This document shows, in pieces, positions 1 through 7,026 of a stretch of DNA of 42,176 bases. Source of the stretch: an uncultured Oscillospiraceae bacterium (GTDB lineage Bacteria; Bacillota; Clostridia; Oscillospirales; Oscillospiraceae). Made by a program: the position numbers and the translations under genes. The stretch lies in NCBI GenBank assembly GCA_947588955.1, contig CANPYX010000021.1, positions 1-42,176 on the forward strand. Reading direction: 5' to 3'. The stretch's first letter is position 1. Every line of letters starts with the position of its first letter. The notes under the pieces are model-generated. The model was not told the DNA's origin. It made no database searches and saw only the letters and a list, made by a program, of their open reading frames with translations.

Positions 1-20
1 TTTTCGATGATCTTTTCCAT
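1..20 (-). CDS. 5' fragment of an unidentified gene running off the left edge
   Basis: On the minus strand an ATG at 20-18 follows a GAGGTGAAGG ribosome-binding region and opens a frame beginning MEKIIE before the window ends. A promoter lies just upstream (43-71). Only six codons are visible, so no function can be proposed. It is divergent from the esterase gene at 160. Confidence 0.4.
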
Positions 21-42
21 GTCAACCTTCACCTCAGTTGAC

Positions 43-71
43 ATAATAGCACAAAGGGGTGAAAAAGTAAA
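43..71 (-). promoter_or_regulatory. Promoter for the truncated left-edge gene
   Basis: Minus-strand TTTACT (71-66), 17-bp spacer, TATTAT (48-43), about 22 bp upstream of the ATG at 20. It is separated from the divergent esterase promoter by about 30 bp. Confidence 0.5.
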
Positions 72-103
72 TGCTGTCGCCGTGGCCGGTTTTTCAATAG
101 TAA

Positions 104-132
104 TTGACACTTTGCGCCAAAAGAGGTAAAAT
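104..132 (+). promoter_or_regulatory. Promoter of the esterase/AEC transporter operon
   Basis: TTGACA (104-109), 17-bp spacer, TAAAAT (127-132). An AGGAGG ribosome-binding site follows 8 bp before the ATG at 160. This is a near-consensus sigma-A promoter. Confidence 0.75.
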
Positions 133-159
133 CAAAAGAAAAAAACAGGAGGCGGCAAT

Positions 160-1032
160 ATGGATGAGATATTAAAGGCGCGCAGGGACATGAAGGAAAG
201 CGATGACAGGAGAGACGCGGGATTGAAGGTCCCGGAGGATGTGGAGTGCTTTTACAGCATACCCTACGGCGAGGACGGAATATGGCAGATACTTGACGTT
301 TACCGCCCCAAAAACACCGCCGGAGCTCTCCCCGTCATCGTCAACGTCCACGGCGGCGGCTGGATATACGGCACAAAGGAGACGTACCGGTTCTACTGCA
401 TGGACCTGGCGCGCCGCGGCTTCGCGGTGGTGAACTTCACCTACCGCCTGGCGCCTGAGCACATGTTCCCGGCAAGTCTGGAGGACACCTGCTCGGTTTT
501 CGGCTGGGTCCTTGAAAACGCGGAACGCTTCGGCTTTGACGCAAAGCGCGTCTTCGCCGTGGGCGACTCCGCCGGAGGGCATATCCTCGCCCTTTTCTGC
601 GCCATGTGTACGGACCCGGAGTACGCAAGGGTCTGGGATTTCTCCGCCCCTCACGGCTTCGTGCCCACCGCCGTCGCTTTAAACTGCGGGTCGTACCACC
701 ACGAGCTCCCCGCGGAGGGACCCGCCCATGACCTCATGCTGGCGGTGCTCTCCGGCGGTGTGAGTGAGGAGACAGTCGCCGCGGTGGACGCTCCGCGCCA
801 CGTAAAGCCCGGCTTCCCGCCCGTGTTCCTCATGACGAGCAGCGAGGACTTTTTAAGGCACGACGCCCTTAACATGGCACGCAGCCTCATTGACGCCTCG
901 GTACCCTTCGAGCTTCACTTTTACGGCGATAAGGAGAACGGGCTGGGGCACGTCTTCCATGTGGACATAAAAAAGCCCGAGGCCGCCGTCTGCAACGACG
1001 AGGAGTGCGCGTTTTTCCGAAAATTCTGCTGA
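160..1032 (+). CDS. Alpha/beta-hydrolase, HSL-type esterase/lipase
   Basis: A 290-aa cytoplasmic enzyme expected to hydrolyse short-chain carboxylic esters. The hormone-sensitive-lipase signature is complete: oxyanion motif HGGGW at residues 64-68, nucleophile elbow GDSAGG at 135-140 with Ser137, an acidic residue at about Asp230 (TSSED) and the catalytic His at about 264 (GHVFH). There is no signal peptide. The ATG at 160 has an AGGAGG 8 bp upstream. The AEC transporter gene starts 12 bp after the stop, so the two are probably co-transcribed and the transporter may move the substrate or product. The natural substrate cannot be read from the sequence. Confidence 0.88.
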   Translation: MDEILKARRDMKESDDRRDAGLKVPEDVECFYSIPYGEDGIWQILDVYRPKNTAGALPVIVNVHGGGWIYGTKETYRFYCMDLARRGFAVVNFTYRLAPEHMFPASLEDTCSVFGWVLENAERFGFDAKRVFAVGDSAGGHILALFCAMCTDPEYARVWDFSAPHGFVPTAVALNCGSYHHELPAEGPAHDLMLAVLSGGVSEETVAAVDAPRHVKPGFPPVFLMTSSEDFLRHDALNMARSLIDASVPFELHFYGDKENGLGHVFHVDIKKPEAAVCNDEECAFFRKFC

Positions 1033-1044
1033 GGAGGCATACAT

Positions 1045-1983
1045 ATGCAGGGCTTTTCCCTGGCGTTCAATGTGGTGGTGCCGCTGGTGATATACATGGC
1101 GGTGGGGGTGCTCATAAGGGCGCTGAAGCTCTTTTCCGAGGACACGCTAAGGGAGCTGAACGCCGTCATTTTCAAGGTTCTCATACCCCTATCCCTGTTT
1201 TTTGACATCTACAGCGCCGATCTTGACAATGTGGTCAGCGCGCCGCTCTTTTTGTGGACATCGGGACTCATCACAGCCACCTTCGTGATCGCGCTGCTTG
1301 TCTCAATAAAGCTCATTCCCGACAGGGCGGACGTCCCCACCGTCGCCCAGGGCATTTACCGCTCCAACACCGTCCTCTTCGGCACGGTCATCAGCCGATC
1401 CATAGCCGGCGAGACGGGCGCCGCCATAATGGCGGCCCTGTTCGTGGTGGTGGTGCCGCTTCTCAATATCCTGGCGGTCATTGACTTTGAGGTTATGCGC
1501 GGCGGCAAGGTCAACATCAAAAAGACTCTCTGGCAGATCGCGAAAAATCCCCTTGTGGTCGCCGGTATACTCGGCGGTCTTGTGAACCTCTCTGGAATAC
1601 GCCTGCCGGAGCTTGTATGCGCCCCGCTCATGACCCTGGGTGAGCTGGCATCTCCCCTGGCGCTGGTGGTGCTAGGCGCAATGCTCTCCTTCAAAAGCAT
1701 GGTCAGTCACCGGGGAAGGCTCCTGGCGGCGGTGTTCTGCAAGCTTGTGGCTGTGCCCGCCGTTTGCCTTTCCATCATGGCTCTGCTTGGCTATCGCGGC
1801 GCGTCGATGGCGGCGCTCCTGGCAGTCTTCGCCTCCCCCACGGCCGTCGCCTCCACCCCCATGGCGCAGACGCTCGGCGGCAACGTGAAGCTCGCCGGCG
1901 AGATCGTCGCCCTCACCACCGCCCTGAGCGTCGTGACCGTCTTCCTGTTCATAGCAGCACTTTCAAACCTGGGCCTGCTGTAG
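1045..1983 (+). CDS. AEC-family (auxin efflux carrier type) membrane transporter
   Basis: A 312-aa integral membrane protein with about eight to ten hydrophobic helices across its whole length, two halves separated by a more polar stretch near residue 160, and a C-terminal half rich in small residues (ASPTAVASTPMAQ). These are features of the AEC/BASS-like permeases that carry small organic anions such as malate in bacteria. A ribosome-binding site (GGAGG) sits in the 12-bp gap after the esterase gene, so expression is probably coupled. Specificity is unknown. Transcription running on would enter the structured repeat at 2020. Confidence 0.85.
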   Translation: MQGFSLAFNVVVPLVIYMAVGVLIRALKLFSEDTLRELNAVIFKVLIPLSLFFDIYSADLDNVVSAPLFLWTSGLITATFVIALLVSIKLIPDRADVPTVAQGIYRSNTVLFGTVISRSIAGETGAAIMAALFVVVVPLLNILAVIDFEVMRGGKVNIKKTLWQIAKNPLVVAGILGGLVNLSGIRLPELVCAPLMTLGELASPLALVVLGAMLSFKSMVSHRGRLLAAVFCKLVAVPAVCLSIMALLGYRGASMAALLAVFASPTAVASTPMAQTLGGNVKLAGEIVALTTALSVVTVFLFIAALSNLGLL

Positions 1984-2019
1984 ACTTCCAAAATGGTAAA
2001 TAATATGTAATCCCCCACT

Positions 2020-2193
2020 TCAAATATTTTTCCGACGACATGCGCGTCGGAAAAATCACCTTATGTCGCGCAAGTGTGCCGCCTACGGCGGCGCGCGCAG
2101 CGCGACAGCAGGAAAAACCCCTTGAATTCCGCAGAATTCAAGGGGTTTTTCCGCACGTTCCCCTTTGCCAAAAAAGGCAAAGCCTTTTTTGGC
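2020..2193 (+). repeat. Structured intergenic element, copy 1 (four hairpins)
   Basis: Four consecutive hairpins fill most of the gap between the AEC transporter and the convergent DUF378 gene. H1 is 2027-2055 (11-bp stem). H2 is 2064-2107 (outer stem TGTCGCGC/GCGCGACA, inner GCCGCC-TAC-GGCGGC at 2078-2092). H3 is 2111-2152 (19-bp perfect stem, loop CGCA). A linker GCACGTTCCCC follows at 2153-2163, then H4 at 2167-2193 (12-bp stem, loop AAA). A full second copy is at 19024-19208 with different but compensated stems, and a partial third is at 42067-42176. H4 ends 4 bp from the DUF378 stop codon and may act as a two-way terminator. Orientation is given as H1 to H4. Confidence 0.85.
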
Positions 2194-2197
2194 AATT

Positions 2198-2410
2198 TTA
2201 GCCGTTGTCCCTTGCTTCCACACGGTCCCTGAAAAGCAGTGAAATGCACCACAGAGCCGCGAGAGCGACCAGGGTGTACACCACCCGGCTGATGGAAGCG
2301 GTCTGACCGCCGAAAAGATACGCCACCAGGTCAAACTTGAATATACCGACAAGGCCCCAGTTGACCCCGCCGATTATCAAGAGGATGAGCGCGATCCTGT
2401 CCATGATCAT
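2198..2410 (-). CDS. Small DUF378 family membrane protein
   Basis: A 70-aa protein with two hydrophobic helices (about residues 5-24 and 38-60) separated by a short turn. The N-terminal LLIIGGVNWGLVGIFKFDLV pattern is characteristic of DUF378 (YuzA-like) proteins. The function of the family is unknown. The ATG at 2410 has GGAGGG upstream; an internal ATG two codons later (2404) is an alternative. The gene is monocistronic, facing the AEC transporter, and its stop codon is 4 bp from the terminal hairpin of the repeat element. Confidence 0.85.
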   Translation of the reverse strand: MIMDRIALILLIIGGVNWGLVGIFKFDLVAYLFGGQTASISRVVYTLVALAALWCISLLFRDRVEARDNG

Positions 2411-2512
2411 AGCATGATCCCTCCTTTGTCGTTGCGAGCTTATTTTGCTCAGTCAAAGGCAATTTATACGGAGGGGGATTAATTCATATTCTGCATTAAT
2501 TTCTTTTTAAAA

Positions 2513-2541
2513 TTGCATTAACCCCTCCCATATCATATAAT
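2513..2541 (+). promoter_or_regulatory. Promoter of the dipeptidase gene
   Basis: TTGCAT (2513-2518), 17-bp spacer, TATAAT (2536-2541). The -10 box overlaps an in-frame upstream ATG at 2540, which therefore cannot be the start codon. The transcript would begin near 2548, leaving a 25-nt leader with a GGAGG. Confidence 0.75.
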
Positions 2542-2572
2542 GGTGAGAACTGAGCATTTGGAGGCATTTTTT

Positions 2573-3550
2573 ATGAAAATCGTGGATCTTCACTGCGACA
2601 CGATAATGCATTTTTTTGAGGGCAAGCACCTTGACGGGCTTGAAGGCTCCCACATCAGCATGGACAAGCTGCGCGCCGGTGAGACGCTTGCCCAGTGCTT
2701 TGCCATTTTCGTCCCCACCCACGGCTCCGCCGAGAGGATGGGTTACCCGTCTGACCCGAAGGAATATTTTAACAAAGCCTACGCCACGTATCAGCGCGAG
2801 CTGGAGCTTTGCCGTGACCGCCTCGCCCCGGCGTATACCGTCGCCGACATAGAGCGAAACGAAAAGGCGGGCAAGGTCAGCGCCATACTCACGGTGGAGG
2901 ACGGCGTGACGCTGGACGGGAAGATCGAAAACGTGGACGATTATTTCAGCAAGGGCGTCCGCATGGTGGCCCTAACATGGAACTACGAAAATTCCCTGGG
3001 CTATCCGCAAAATCCCGACCCTGAAAAGCATTCCCTGGGGCTCAAGCCCTTTGGGATCGACTGCGTGCGGCGGATGAACGAGTTGGGCATAGCCGTGGAC
3101 GTATCGCACCTGTCCGAGGGAGGATTCTGGGACGTGGCGAAATATTCCAAAAAGCCCTTCATCGCCTCCCACTCCTGCTGCCGGGCGCTGTGCGACATAT
3201 CCCGCAATCTCACCGACGAGCAGATACGCGCCGTCGCCGAATCCGGCGGCGTGGTCGGGCTCAACTATTGCAATGTCTTTCTCCACCCCATCTCCGACAA
3301 ATTCGACGACGACTATACCGCCGTCTCCGAGCTCATCCGCCACCTGCGTCACCTTGTGAGCCTCGCGGGCGCCGAGGGAGTCGCCCTGGGCTCAGATTAC
3401 GACGGGATAGGCTCCCGCCTTGAGTGGGGCGACTGCGGCGGGCAGCAGATATTCGCCCAGTCCATCGTTGACGCCTTCGGTTATGACACCGCCGAGAAGA
3501 TCACCCACAAAAACGCCCTCCGCGCCCTGCGGGACATCATAGGCGGTTAG
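2573..3550 (+). CDS. Membrane dipeptidase-type metallopeptidase (peptidase family M19)
   Basis: A 325-aa zinc dipeptidase of the M19 (renal dipeptidase) family, expected to cleave dipeptides including those with D-residues. All metal-ligand motifs are present: HxD at His7/Asp9 (DLHCDT), Glu109 (TVEDG), His179 (VSHLS), His200 (SHS) and Asp275 (GSDYDG). There is no signal peptide, so it is cytoplasmic as in other clostridial homologues. The start at 2573 is chosen over the in-frame ATG at 2540 because GGAGG lies 9 bp upstream of 2573 and the promoter -10 covers 2540. Its TAG stop overlaps the TAA of the convergent SLH gene within the four bases TTAG. Confidence 0.92.
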   Translation: MKIVDLHCDTIMHFFEGKHLDGLEGSHISMDKLRAGETLAQCFAIFVPTHGSAERMGYPSDPKEYFNKAYATYQRELELCRDRLAPAYTVADIERNEKAGKVSAILTVEDGVTLDGKIENVDDYFSKGVRMVALTWNYENSLGYPQNPDPEKHSLGLKPFGIDCVRRMNELGIAVDVSHLSEGGFWDVAKYSKKPFIASHSCCRALCDISRNLTDEQIRAVAESGGVVGLNYCNVFLHPISDKFDDDYTAVSELIRHLRHLVSLAGAEGVALGSDYDGIGSRLEWGDCGGQQIFAQSIVDAFGYDTAEKITHKNALRALRDIIGG

Positions 3551-4821
3551 TCAGCCCTCAGGCTCCTGTCCGCCATCATCGCGGTCATCACCGCAAGCTC
3601 AGATCGCTTCAACGGAGCGTCCGGTCTGAAAAGTCCCCCGTCCCCGCGGATTATTCCCGAGGCGGAGAGTACTTCGACAGCCCTGGCGTATGGCGCGCCG
3701 GAGGGCACGTCGCGGAAGCTCAAAGCGGCGCCGGACGTTCTCGCCTCGGCGGGCAGCGCCTTCACCATGACGGCGGCAAGCTCCGCCCTTGTCATCAAGG
3801 CGTTGGGTGATTTGAAGCCTGTGTCTATCCCCCATTTCTTGCAGTACTCATAGTACGGCGCGTACCACGCGCCCGTTCCGGCAAAGCTGTACCCGTCGTC
3901 ATAGTAGGAGGAGAGGAATCTGGCGGCAAGCGTAAGCCCCTCCGCAACGGTGACATACTCCTCCGGCGCAAACTTAGAGACGCTTCTCCCGCCGATTATC
4001 CCCAGCTCATAGGCCGTCTCCACGCCCACGGCGTACCACGCCGACGCGGGCATGTCCCTGAAGCGTCCGTCATAGTCAAGCCGCCGCGTCAGATATCCTA
4101 CAAAGTCGTTTTCCCTCTCGCGTTCACCCGAAAGGGAGCTTAAATATTCCCATGTCGGCTGGACAATAAAGCTTATCCTGTAGCCTCTGCCGGATACCGA
4201 GACGGAATTGAAGGTGTCCCAGCTCCTTGCGGTGAGGCGGACAAGCCCCTTCCCGTCGCCGTTGCCCTCAAGATATGTTAGTCCGGAGCTGTCGTATTTC
4301 AGTATAACTATGGAGTGTCCGGAGTTTCCGTTGTAACTCCCGTCGGAGTTCGGCGTGGTACGCAGCAGCGCCCCAAAGCAAACTCCCGCGCTTGAGAAGG
4401 CGGAGTATGACGCGGAGCTTAAATTTTTAACCACGCGCTCGGAATTCTTCCACGTCCCCGGCTCCCCGTGATACGGCACGTCCCCGAAAAGCGTGGCGTA
4501 GACGGCGTTGGCGTATATGTAACAGGAGGTTCCGGAGTAAACCGAACCGGTCTGTGACTTTACATAATACGTCCTACCCAACGGCACCTCCCTGGAGCCC
4601 AGCTCCGCCGGGGCGAGGCTTTGGCACCGGGCGTCCAGGTACATATCCGGCGCGCCGGCAAACACCCTGTCAAGCCTTTCGGCAAGCACGGGTATATCCG
4701 TAAAATCCCTGCCCCGCAAGGATTTTCCATCAGTTATGTAGGAGCTTCCGGCGTATGATGTGGCGGCGGAGGCAAGAGCCAGCGCCAAAATAAGCGTAAA
4801 AATCATTATCCGTTTTTTCAT
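3547..4821 (-). CDS. Exported protein with papain-like domain and C-terminal SLH repeats
   Basis: A 424-aa secreted protein, probably attached to the cell wall. A signal peptide covers residues 1-24 (KKR then a hydrophobic core ending ATSYA). Residues about 60-220 look like a papain-fold hydrolase: Cys100 in SGTSCYIYANA begins a helix, and His169 in NSGHSIVIL begins a strand, the usual Cys-His arrangement of C39/NlpC-like peptidases or amidases. Residues about 250-424 carry three S-layer-homology units (FRDMPASAWYAVGVETAYE; YVTVAEGLTLAA; FRDVPSGAPYARAVEVL). The start at 4821 is chosen because GGAGGG precedes it and it gives a proper signal peptide; the frame is open 20 codons further up. The catalytic assignment is inference from motif spacing. 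Confidence 0.75.
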   Translation of the reverse strand: MKKRIMIFTLILALALASAATSYAGSSYITDGKSLRGRDFTDIPVLAERLDRVFAGAPDMYLDARCQSLAPAELGSREVPLGRTYYVKSQTGSVYSGTSCYIYANAVYATLFGDVPYHGEPGTWKNSERVVKNLSSASYSAFSSAGVCFGALLRTTPNSDGSYNGNSGHSIVILKYDSSGLTYLEGNGDGKGLVRLTARSWDTFNSVSVSGRGYRISFIVQPTWEYLSSLSGERERENDFVGYLTRRLDYDGRFRDMPASAWYAVGVETAYELGIIGGRSVSKFAPEEYVTVAEGLTLAARFLSSYYDDGYSFAGTGAWYAPYYEYCKKWGIDTGFKSPNALMTRAELAAVMVKALPAEARTSGAALSFRDVPSGAPYARAVEVLSASGIIRGDGGLFRPDAPLKRSELAVMTAMMADRSLRAD

Positions 4822-4852
4822 ATGCCCTCCAAAAGATATTTTGGTTGACATA

Positions 4853-4881
4853 ATTGTAACGTTTTTTTCGGTATGAATCAA
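4853..4881 (-). promoter_or_regulatory. Promoter of the SLH protein gene
   Basis: Minus-strand TTGATT (4881-4876), 17-bp spacer, TACAAT (4858-4853), 31 bp upstream of the ATG at 4821. Confidence 0.65.
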
Positions 4882-4934
4882 CCCCCCAAAGCCAATTGGC
4901 GTAATTTACATTGTTTTGTCTCAAGGAGGTAAAA

Positions 4935-5531
4935 ATGGAGCTTTTAAAGATGTTTCTCACCTTCGCCAAGGTGGGAGTGATGACCTTTGGCGGCGGGTAC
5001 GCCATGCTGCCCATATTGCAGCGGGAGATCGTGGAAAAGCACCGCTGGGCGACGGACGCGGAGCTCACCGACTATTTTGCCATAGGTCAGTGCACCCCCG
5101 GCATCATCGCCGTGAACACCGCCACCTTCGTAGGTCACAAGCACAAGGGCGTCCTGGGCGGGATCGTCGCCACTCTTGGGGTCGTCTTCCCCTCGCTTGT
5201 CATCATCACCCTTATCGCCGCGTTCCTCACCAATTTCGCGGACATACCCGCCGTGAAAAACGCCCTGGCGGGCGTCAACGCCTGCGTCGTGGCGCTTATC
5301 GCCTCCAGCGTCATAAAGCTGGGAAAATCCACCCTGAAGGGCAGTCCCGCCGTGTGCATCTTTTTGAGCGTGCTCATCCTCGCCTGCGCCGGGAATTTTG
5401 TCTCATTCCCAGCCACATGGTGGGGCAAGGCGCTGGACACGCTCCTCTCCCCCGCCCTTCTCATTGTCTGCGCCGGCGTCACGGGCCTCATACTCTGGGC
5501 CCCCGCGGGTAAGGAGGGCAAGGGCAAATGA
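4935..5531 (+). CDS. Chromate transporter family (CHR) half-protein 1
   Basis: A 198-aa membrane protein of the short CHR family, in which two half-length proteins form the transporter. The N-terminus has the family pattern (TFAKVGVMTFGGGYAMLPIL, residues 9-28) and a conserved CTPGIIAVNTATFVG at about 57-71. About five to six hydrophobic helices follow. The start at 4935 is preceded by AAGGAGG; an earlier in-frame ATG at 4911 lacks a ribosome-binding site. It overlaps the second half-gene by ATGA, so the two are translationally coupled. Chromate export is the name-giving activity, but the native anion in anaerobes is often unproven. Confidence 0.88.
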   Translation: MELLKMFLTFAKVGVMTFGGGYAMLPILQREIVEKHRWATDAELTDYFAIGQCTPGIIAVNTATFVGHKHKGVLGGIVATLGVVFPSLVIITLIAAFLTNFADIPAVKNALAGVNACVVALIASSVIKLGKSTLKGSPAVCIFLSVLILACAGNFVSFPATWWGKALDTLLSPALLIVCAGVTGLILWAPAGKEGKGK

Positions 5532-6103
5532 CATTACTGCGTCTCATCTACGAATTTTTCAAAACAGGTCTGCTTGCGGTTGGCGGCGGTCTTGCCACGA
5601 TCCCCTTTCTCCAGCGTATGGGCGCCTCAACCGGCTGGTTCACCGACACGGACCTCACCACCATGATAGCCGTCAGCGAATCCACTCCGGGTCCCATGGG
5701 CGTGAATATGGCGACCTACGTGGGCTACCACATCGCCGGCATACCCGGCGCCGTGCTCGCCACGCTGGGGCTCATAACCCCCTCGATCCTGGTCATACTC
5801 ATTATCGCCGGCTTCCTGGAGCGTTTTCGTGACTCCCGCCTTGTGGATTCTGCCTTTCGCGGGCTTCGCCCCGCCTCCACCGCCCTCATCGCCGCGGCGG
5901 GGCTGAGCGTTGCCAAAAACGTCCTCCTCCGTCTCGACCTTGCGGGCGAGGGCTTTTCCCGCATCTTCAATTGGCAGGGGTTGATTCTTGCCGCGGCGGT
6001 ATTCCTGTGTATGCAGAGCAAAAAGCTGAAAAAGCTCCACCCGATAATCTTCATAGCCGCATCCGCCGTACTTGGAATAATCTTTAAATTTGCCGGAGCC
6101 TGA
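5528..6103 (+). CDS. Chromate transporter family (CHR) half-protein 2
   Basis: A 191-aa partner of the preceding gene with the same domain: FKTGLLAVGGGLATIPFLQ at residues 11-29 and ESTPGPMGVNMATYVG at about 55-70. The two halves are paralogous, with membrane helices expected to be inverted relative to each other as described for short CHR pairs. The gene begins inside the last codons of its neighbour (overlap 5528-5531) and is followed by a clear terminator at 6161. Confidence 0.88.
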   Translation: MTLLRLIYEFFKTGLLAVGGGLATIPFLQRMGASTGWFTDTDLTTMIAVSESTPGPMGVNMATYVGYHIAGIPGAVLATLGLITPSILVILIIAGFLERFRDSRLVDSAFRGLRPASTALIAAAGLSVAKNVLLRLDLAGEGFSRIFNWQGLILAAAVFLCMQSKKLKKLHPIIFIAASAVLGIIFKFAGA

Positions 6104-6160
6104 AAAAACGTCGGTTTTACTAACCTCCTGTCCTCGCCGGCGCGTTATTTTTCTTTCTTA

Positions 6161-6196
6161 TTACTCCGGCAATTAAATAATTGCCGGAGTAATTTG
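6161..6196 (+). terminator. Intrinsic terminator of the CHR pair
   Basis: Perfect 14-bp inverted repeat TTACTCCGGCAATT (6161-6174) / AATTGCCGGAGTAA (6179-6192), loop AAAT, then TTTG. It lies 57 bp after the second CHR gene. Confidence 0.8.
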
Positions 6197-6256
6197 TCAT
6201 GTTTTTCGGTTGCCGCGCAGCGGCGAGCAAAATGGCCTTTAAATCTTTTTTAAATC

Positions 6257-6278
6257 GGCAATATTTAATTGCCTTTTT
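6257..6278 (+). terminator. Second hairpin with T-run in the CHR-ohrR gap
   Basis: GGCAAT (6257-6262), loop of 5, ATTGCC (6268-6273), directly followed by five T. It could be a back-up terminator insulating ohrR. The 420-bp gap from 6104 to 6526 holds the two terminators, the ohrR promoter and its leader; no other gene is seen in it. Confidence 0.55.
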
Positions 6279-6323
6279 AAAAAAATTCCCATGTTATATT
6301 TTCAACTTCTTGCGCTGACCGTC

Positions 6324-6352
6324 TTGCAATTGGCGGAAGTATGGAGTATAAT
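6324..6352 (+). promoter_or_regulatory. Promoter of ohrR
   Basis: TTGCAA (6324-6329), 17-bp spacer, TATAAT (6347-6352). The predicted transcript start near 6359 leaves an unusually long leader of about 168 nt before ohrR. Confidence 0.75.
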
Positions 6353-6384
6353 GAAGAAAAATCTGAAACAAGACTGAAAATTCG

Positions 6385-6495
6385 CGGTCGGCAGCGCATT
6401 ATGCGCGGGACCGAAAAACGGTTTTTTCGGCGTAAAGGCTCCTCCGTCGCGGCGGAGCTTTTATGGAAGCGGCGTCGAGGTGAACGTGCGCTTCC
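6385..6495 (+). promoter_or_regulatory. Structured 5' leader of ohrR with overlapping hairpins
   Basis: Four potential stems lie between promoter and gene. (a) CGGTC/GACCG (6385-6413) encloses a GCGCA-TTA-TGCGC hairpin. (b) CCGAAAAA/TTTTTCGG (6411-6430). (c) CTCCG/CGGAG (6442-6457) is followed by CTTTTA. (d) GGAAGCG/CGCTTCC (6465-6495). Stems (a) and (b) share bases 6411-6413 and cannot form completely together, which resembles an attenuator. No known riboswitch class was recognised. Function is inferred only from the fold. Confidence 0.4.
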
Positions 6496-6526
6496 AAATA
6501 TATAGAAGTACGCATTGGAGGAGAAT

Positions 6527-6964
6527 ATGGAAGAAAATAACTATGAAGCGCTGAAGCTGGAAAATCAGCTGTGCTTCCCCCTGTACGCCTGTTCAAGAGA
6601 GGTCATAAAGTGCTACAAGCCGTATCTTGACAGGCTGGATCTGACGTATACCCAGTACATCGCGATGATGGTCCTCTGGGAGCGCCGGCAGGTCAACGTC
6701 AAGGAGCTGGGCGAGTGCCTTTATCTCGACTCCGGCACCCTGACCCCGCTTCTCAAGAAGATGGAGCAAAAGGGCTACGTTTCCCGCGCCCGTTCCGACA
6801 AGGACGAGCGCAACCTTATCGTCACTATCACCGACGAGGGTATGGCACTTCGGGACAAGTCAGTCTCAATTCCCGAAGCCATCAATTCCTGCGTAAATCT
6901 CTCCCCCGAGGAATCTTCAACCCTCTACGGACTTCTCTACAAAATACTCCACGCCAAGGAATAA
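6527..6964 (+). CDS. ohrR: OhrR-type MarR family organic peroxide sensor/repressor
   Basis: A 145-aa winged-helix repressor. The sequence follows Bacillus OhrR closely as remembered: LENQLCFPLYACSRE at residues 11-25 contains the reactive Cys16 (equivalent to Cys15 of B. subtilis OhrR), KPYLDRLDLTYTQY is conserved, LYLDSGTLTPLLKKMEQKG at about 67-85 is the recognition region, and DERNLIVTITDEG forms the wing. There are no additional cysteines typical of the two-Cys class apart from Cys22 and Cys30 near the N-terminus and one near residue 125. It should repress a peroxidase (ohr) until oxidised, but no ohr gene is in the window. The start at 6527 has GGAGGAG upstream. A strong terminator follows. 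Confidence 0.9.
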   Translation: MEENNYEALKLENQLCFPLYACSREVIKCYKPYLDRLDLTYTQYIAMMVLWERRQVNVKELGECLYLDSGTLTPLLKKMEQKGYVSRARSDKDERNLIVTITDEGMALRDKSVSIPEAINSCVNLSPEESSTLYGLLYKILHAKE

Positions 6965-6984
6965 ACGAACACGAACAATATTTT

Positions 6985-7021
6985 AAGCGGCAGGGTCACA
7001 CCCTGCCGCTTTTGCTGTTTT
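6985..7021. terminator. Bidirectional terminator between ohrR and the sigma/anti-sigma operon
   Basis: Perfect 12-bp stem AAGCGGCAGGGT (6985-6996) / ACCCTGCCGCTT (7000-7011) with loop CAC, T-rich on the plus side and preceded by TTTT (an A-run for the opposite strand). It lies between two convergent genes. Confidence 0.8.
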
Positions 7022-7026
7022 GGCGA

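Noticed and set aside
2020-2193. Reading the four-hairpin element as a riboswitch for DUF378
   Set aside because: It lies at the 3' end of that gene, not its 5' leader, and the same element recurs beside unrelated genes.
2540-2572. Upstream in-frame ATG of the dipeptidase
   Set aside because: It overlaps the promoter -10 box and has no ribosome-binding site; the ATG at 2573 does.
6481-6490. GAACGTGCG in the ohrR leader, similar to the repeat linker read on the minus strand
   Set aside because: Only nine bases match and none of the flanking hairpins of the repeat are present, so it is probably coincidence.
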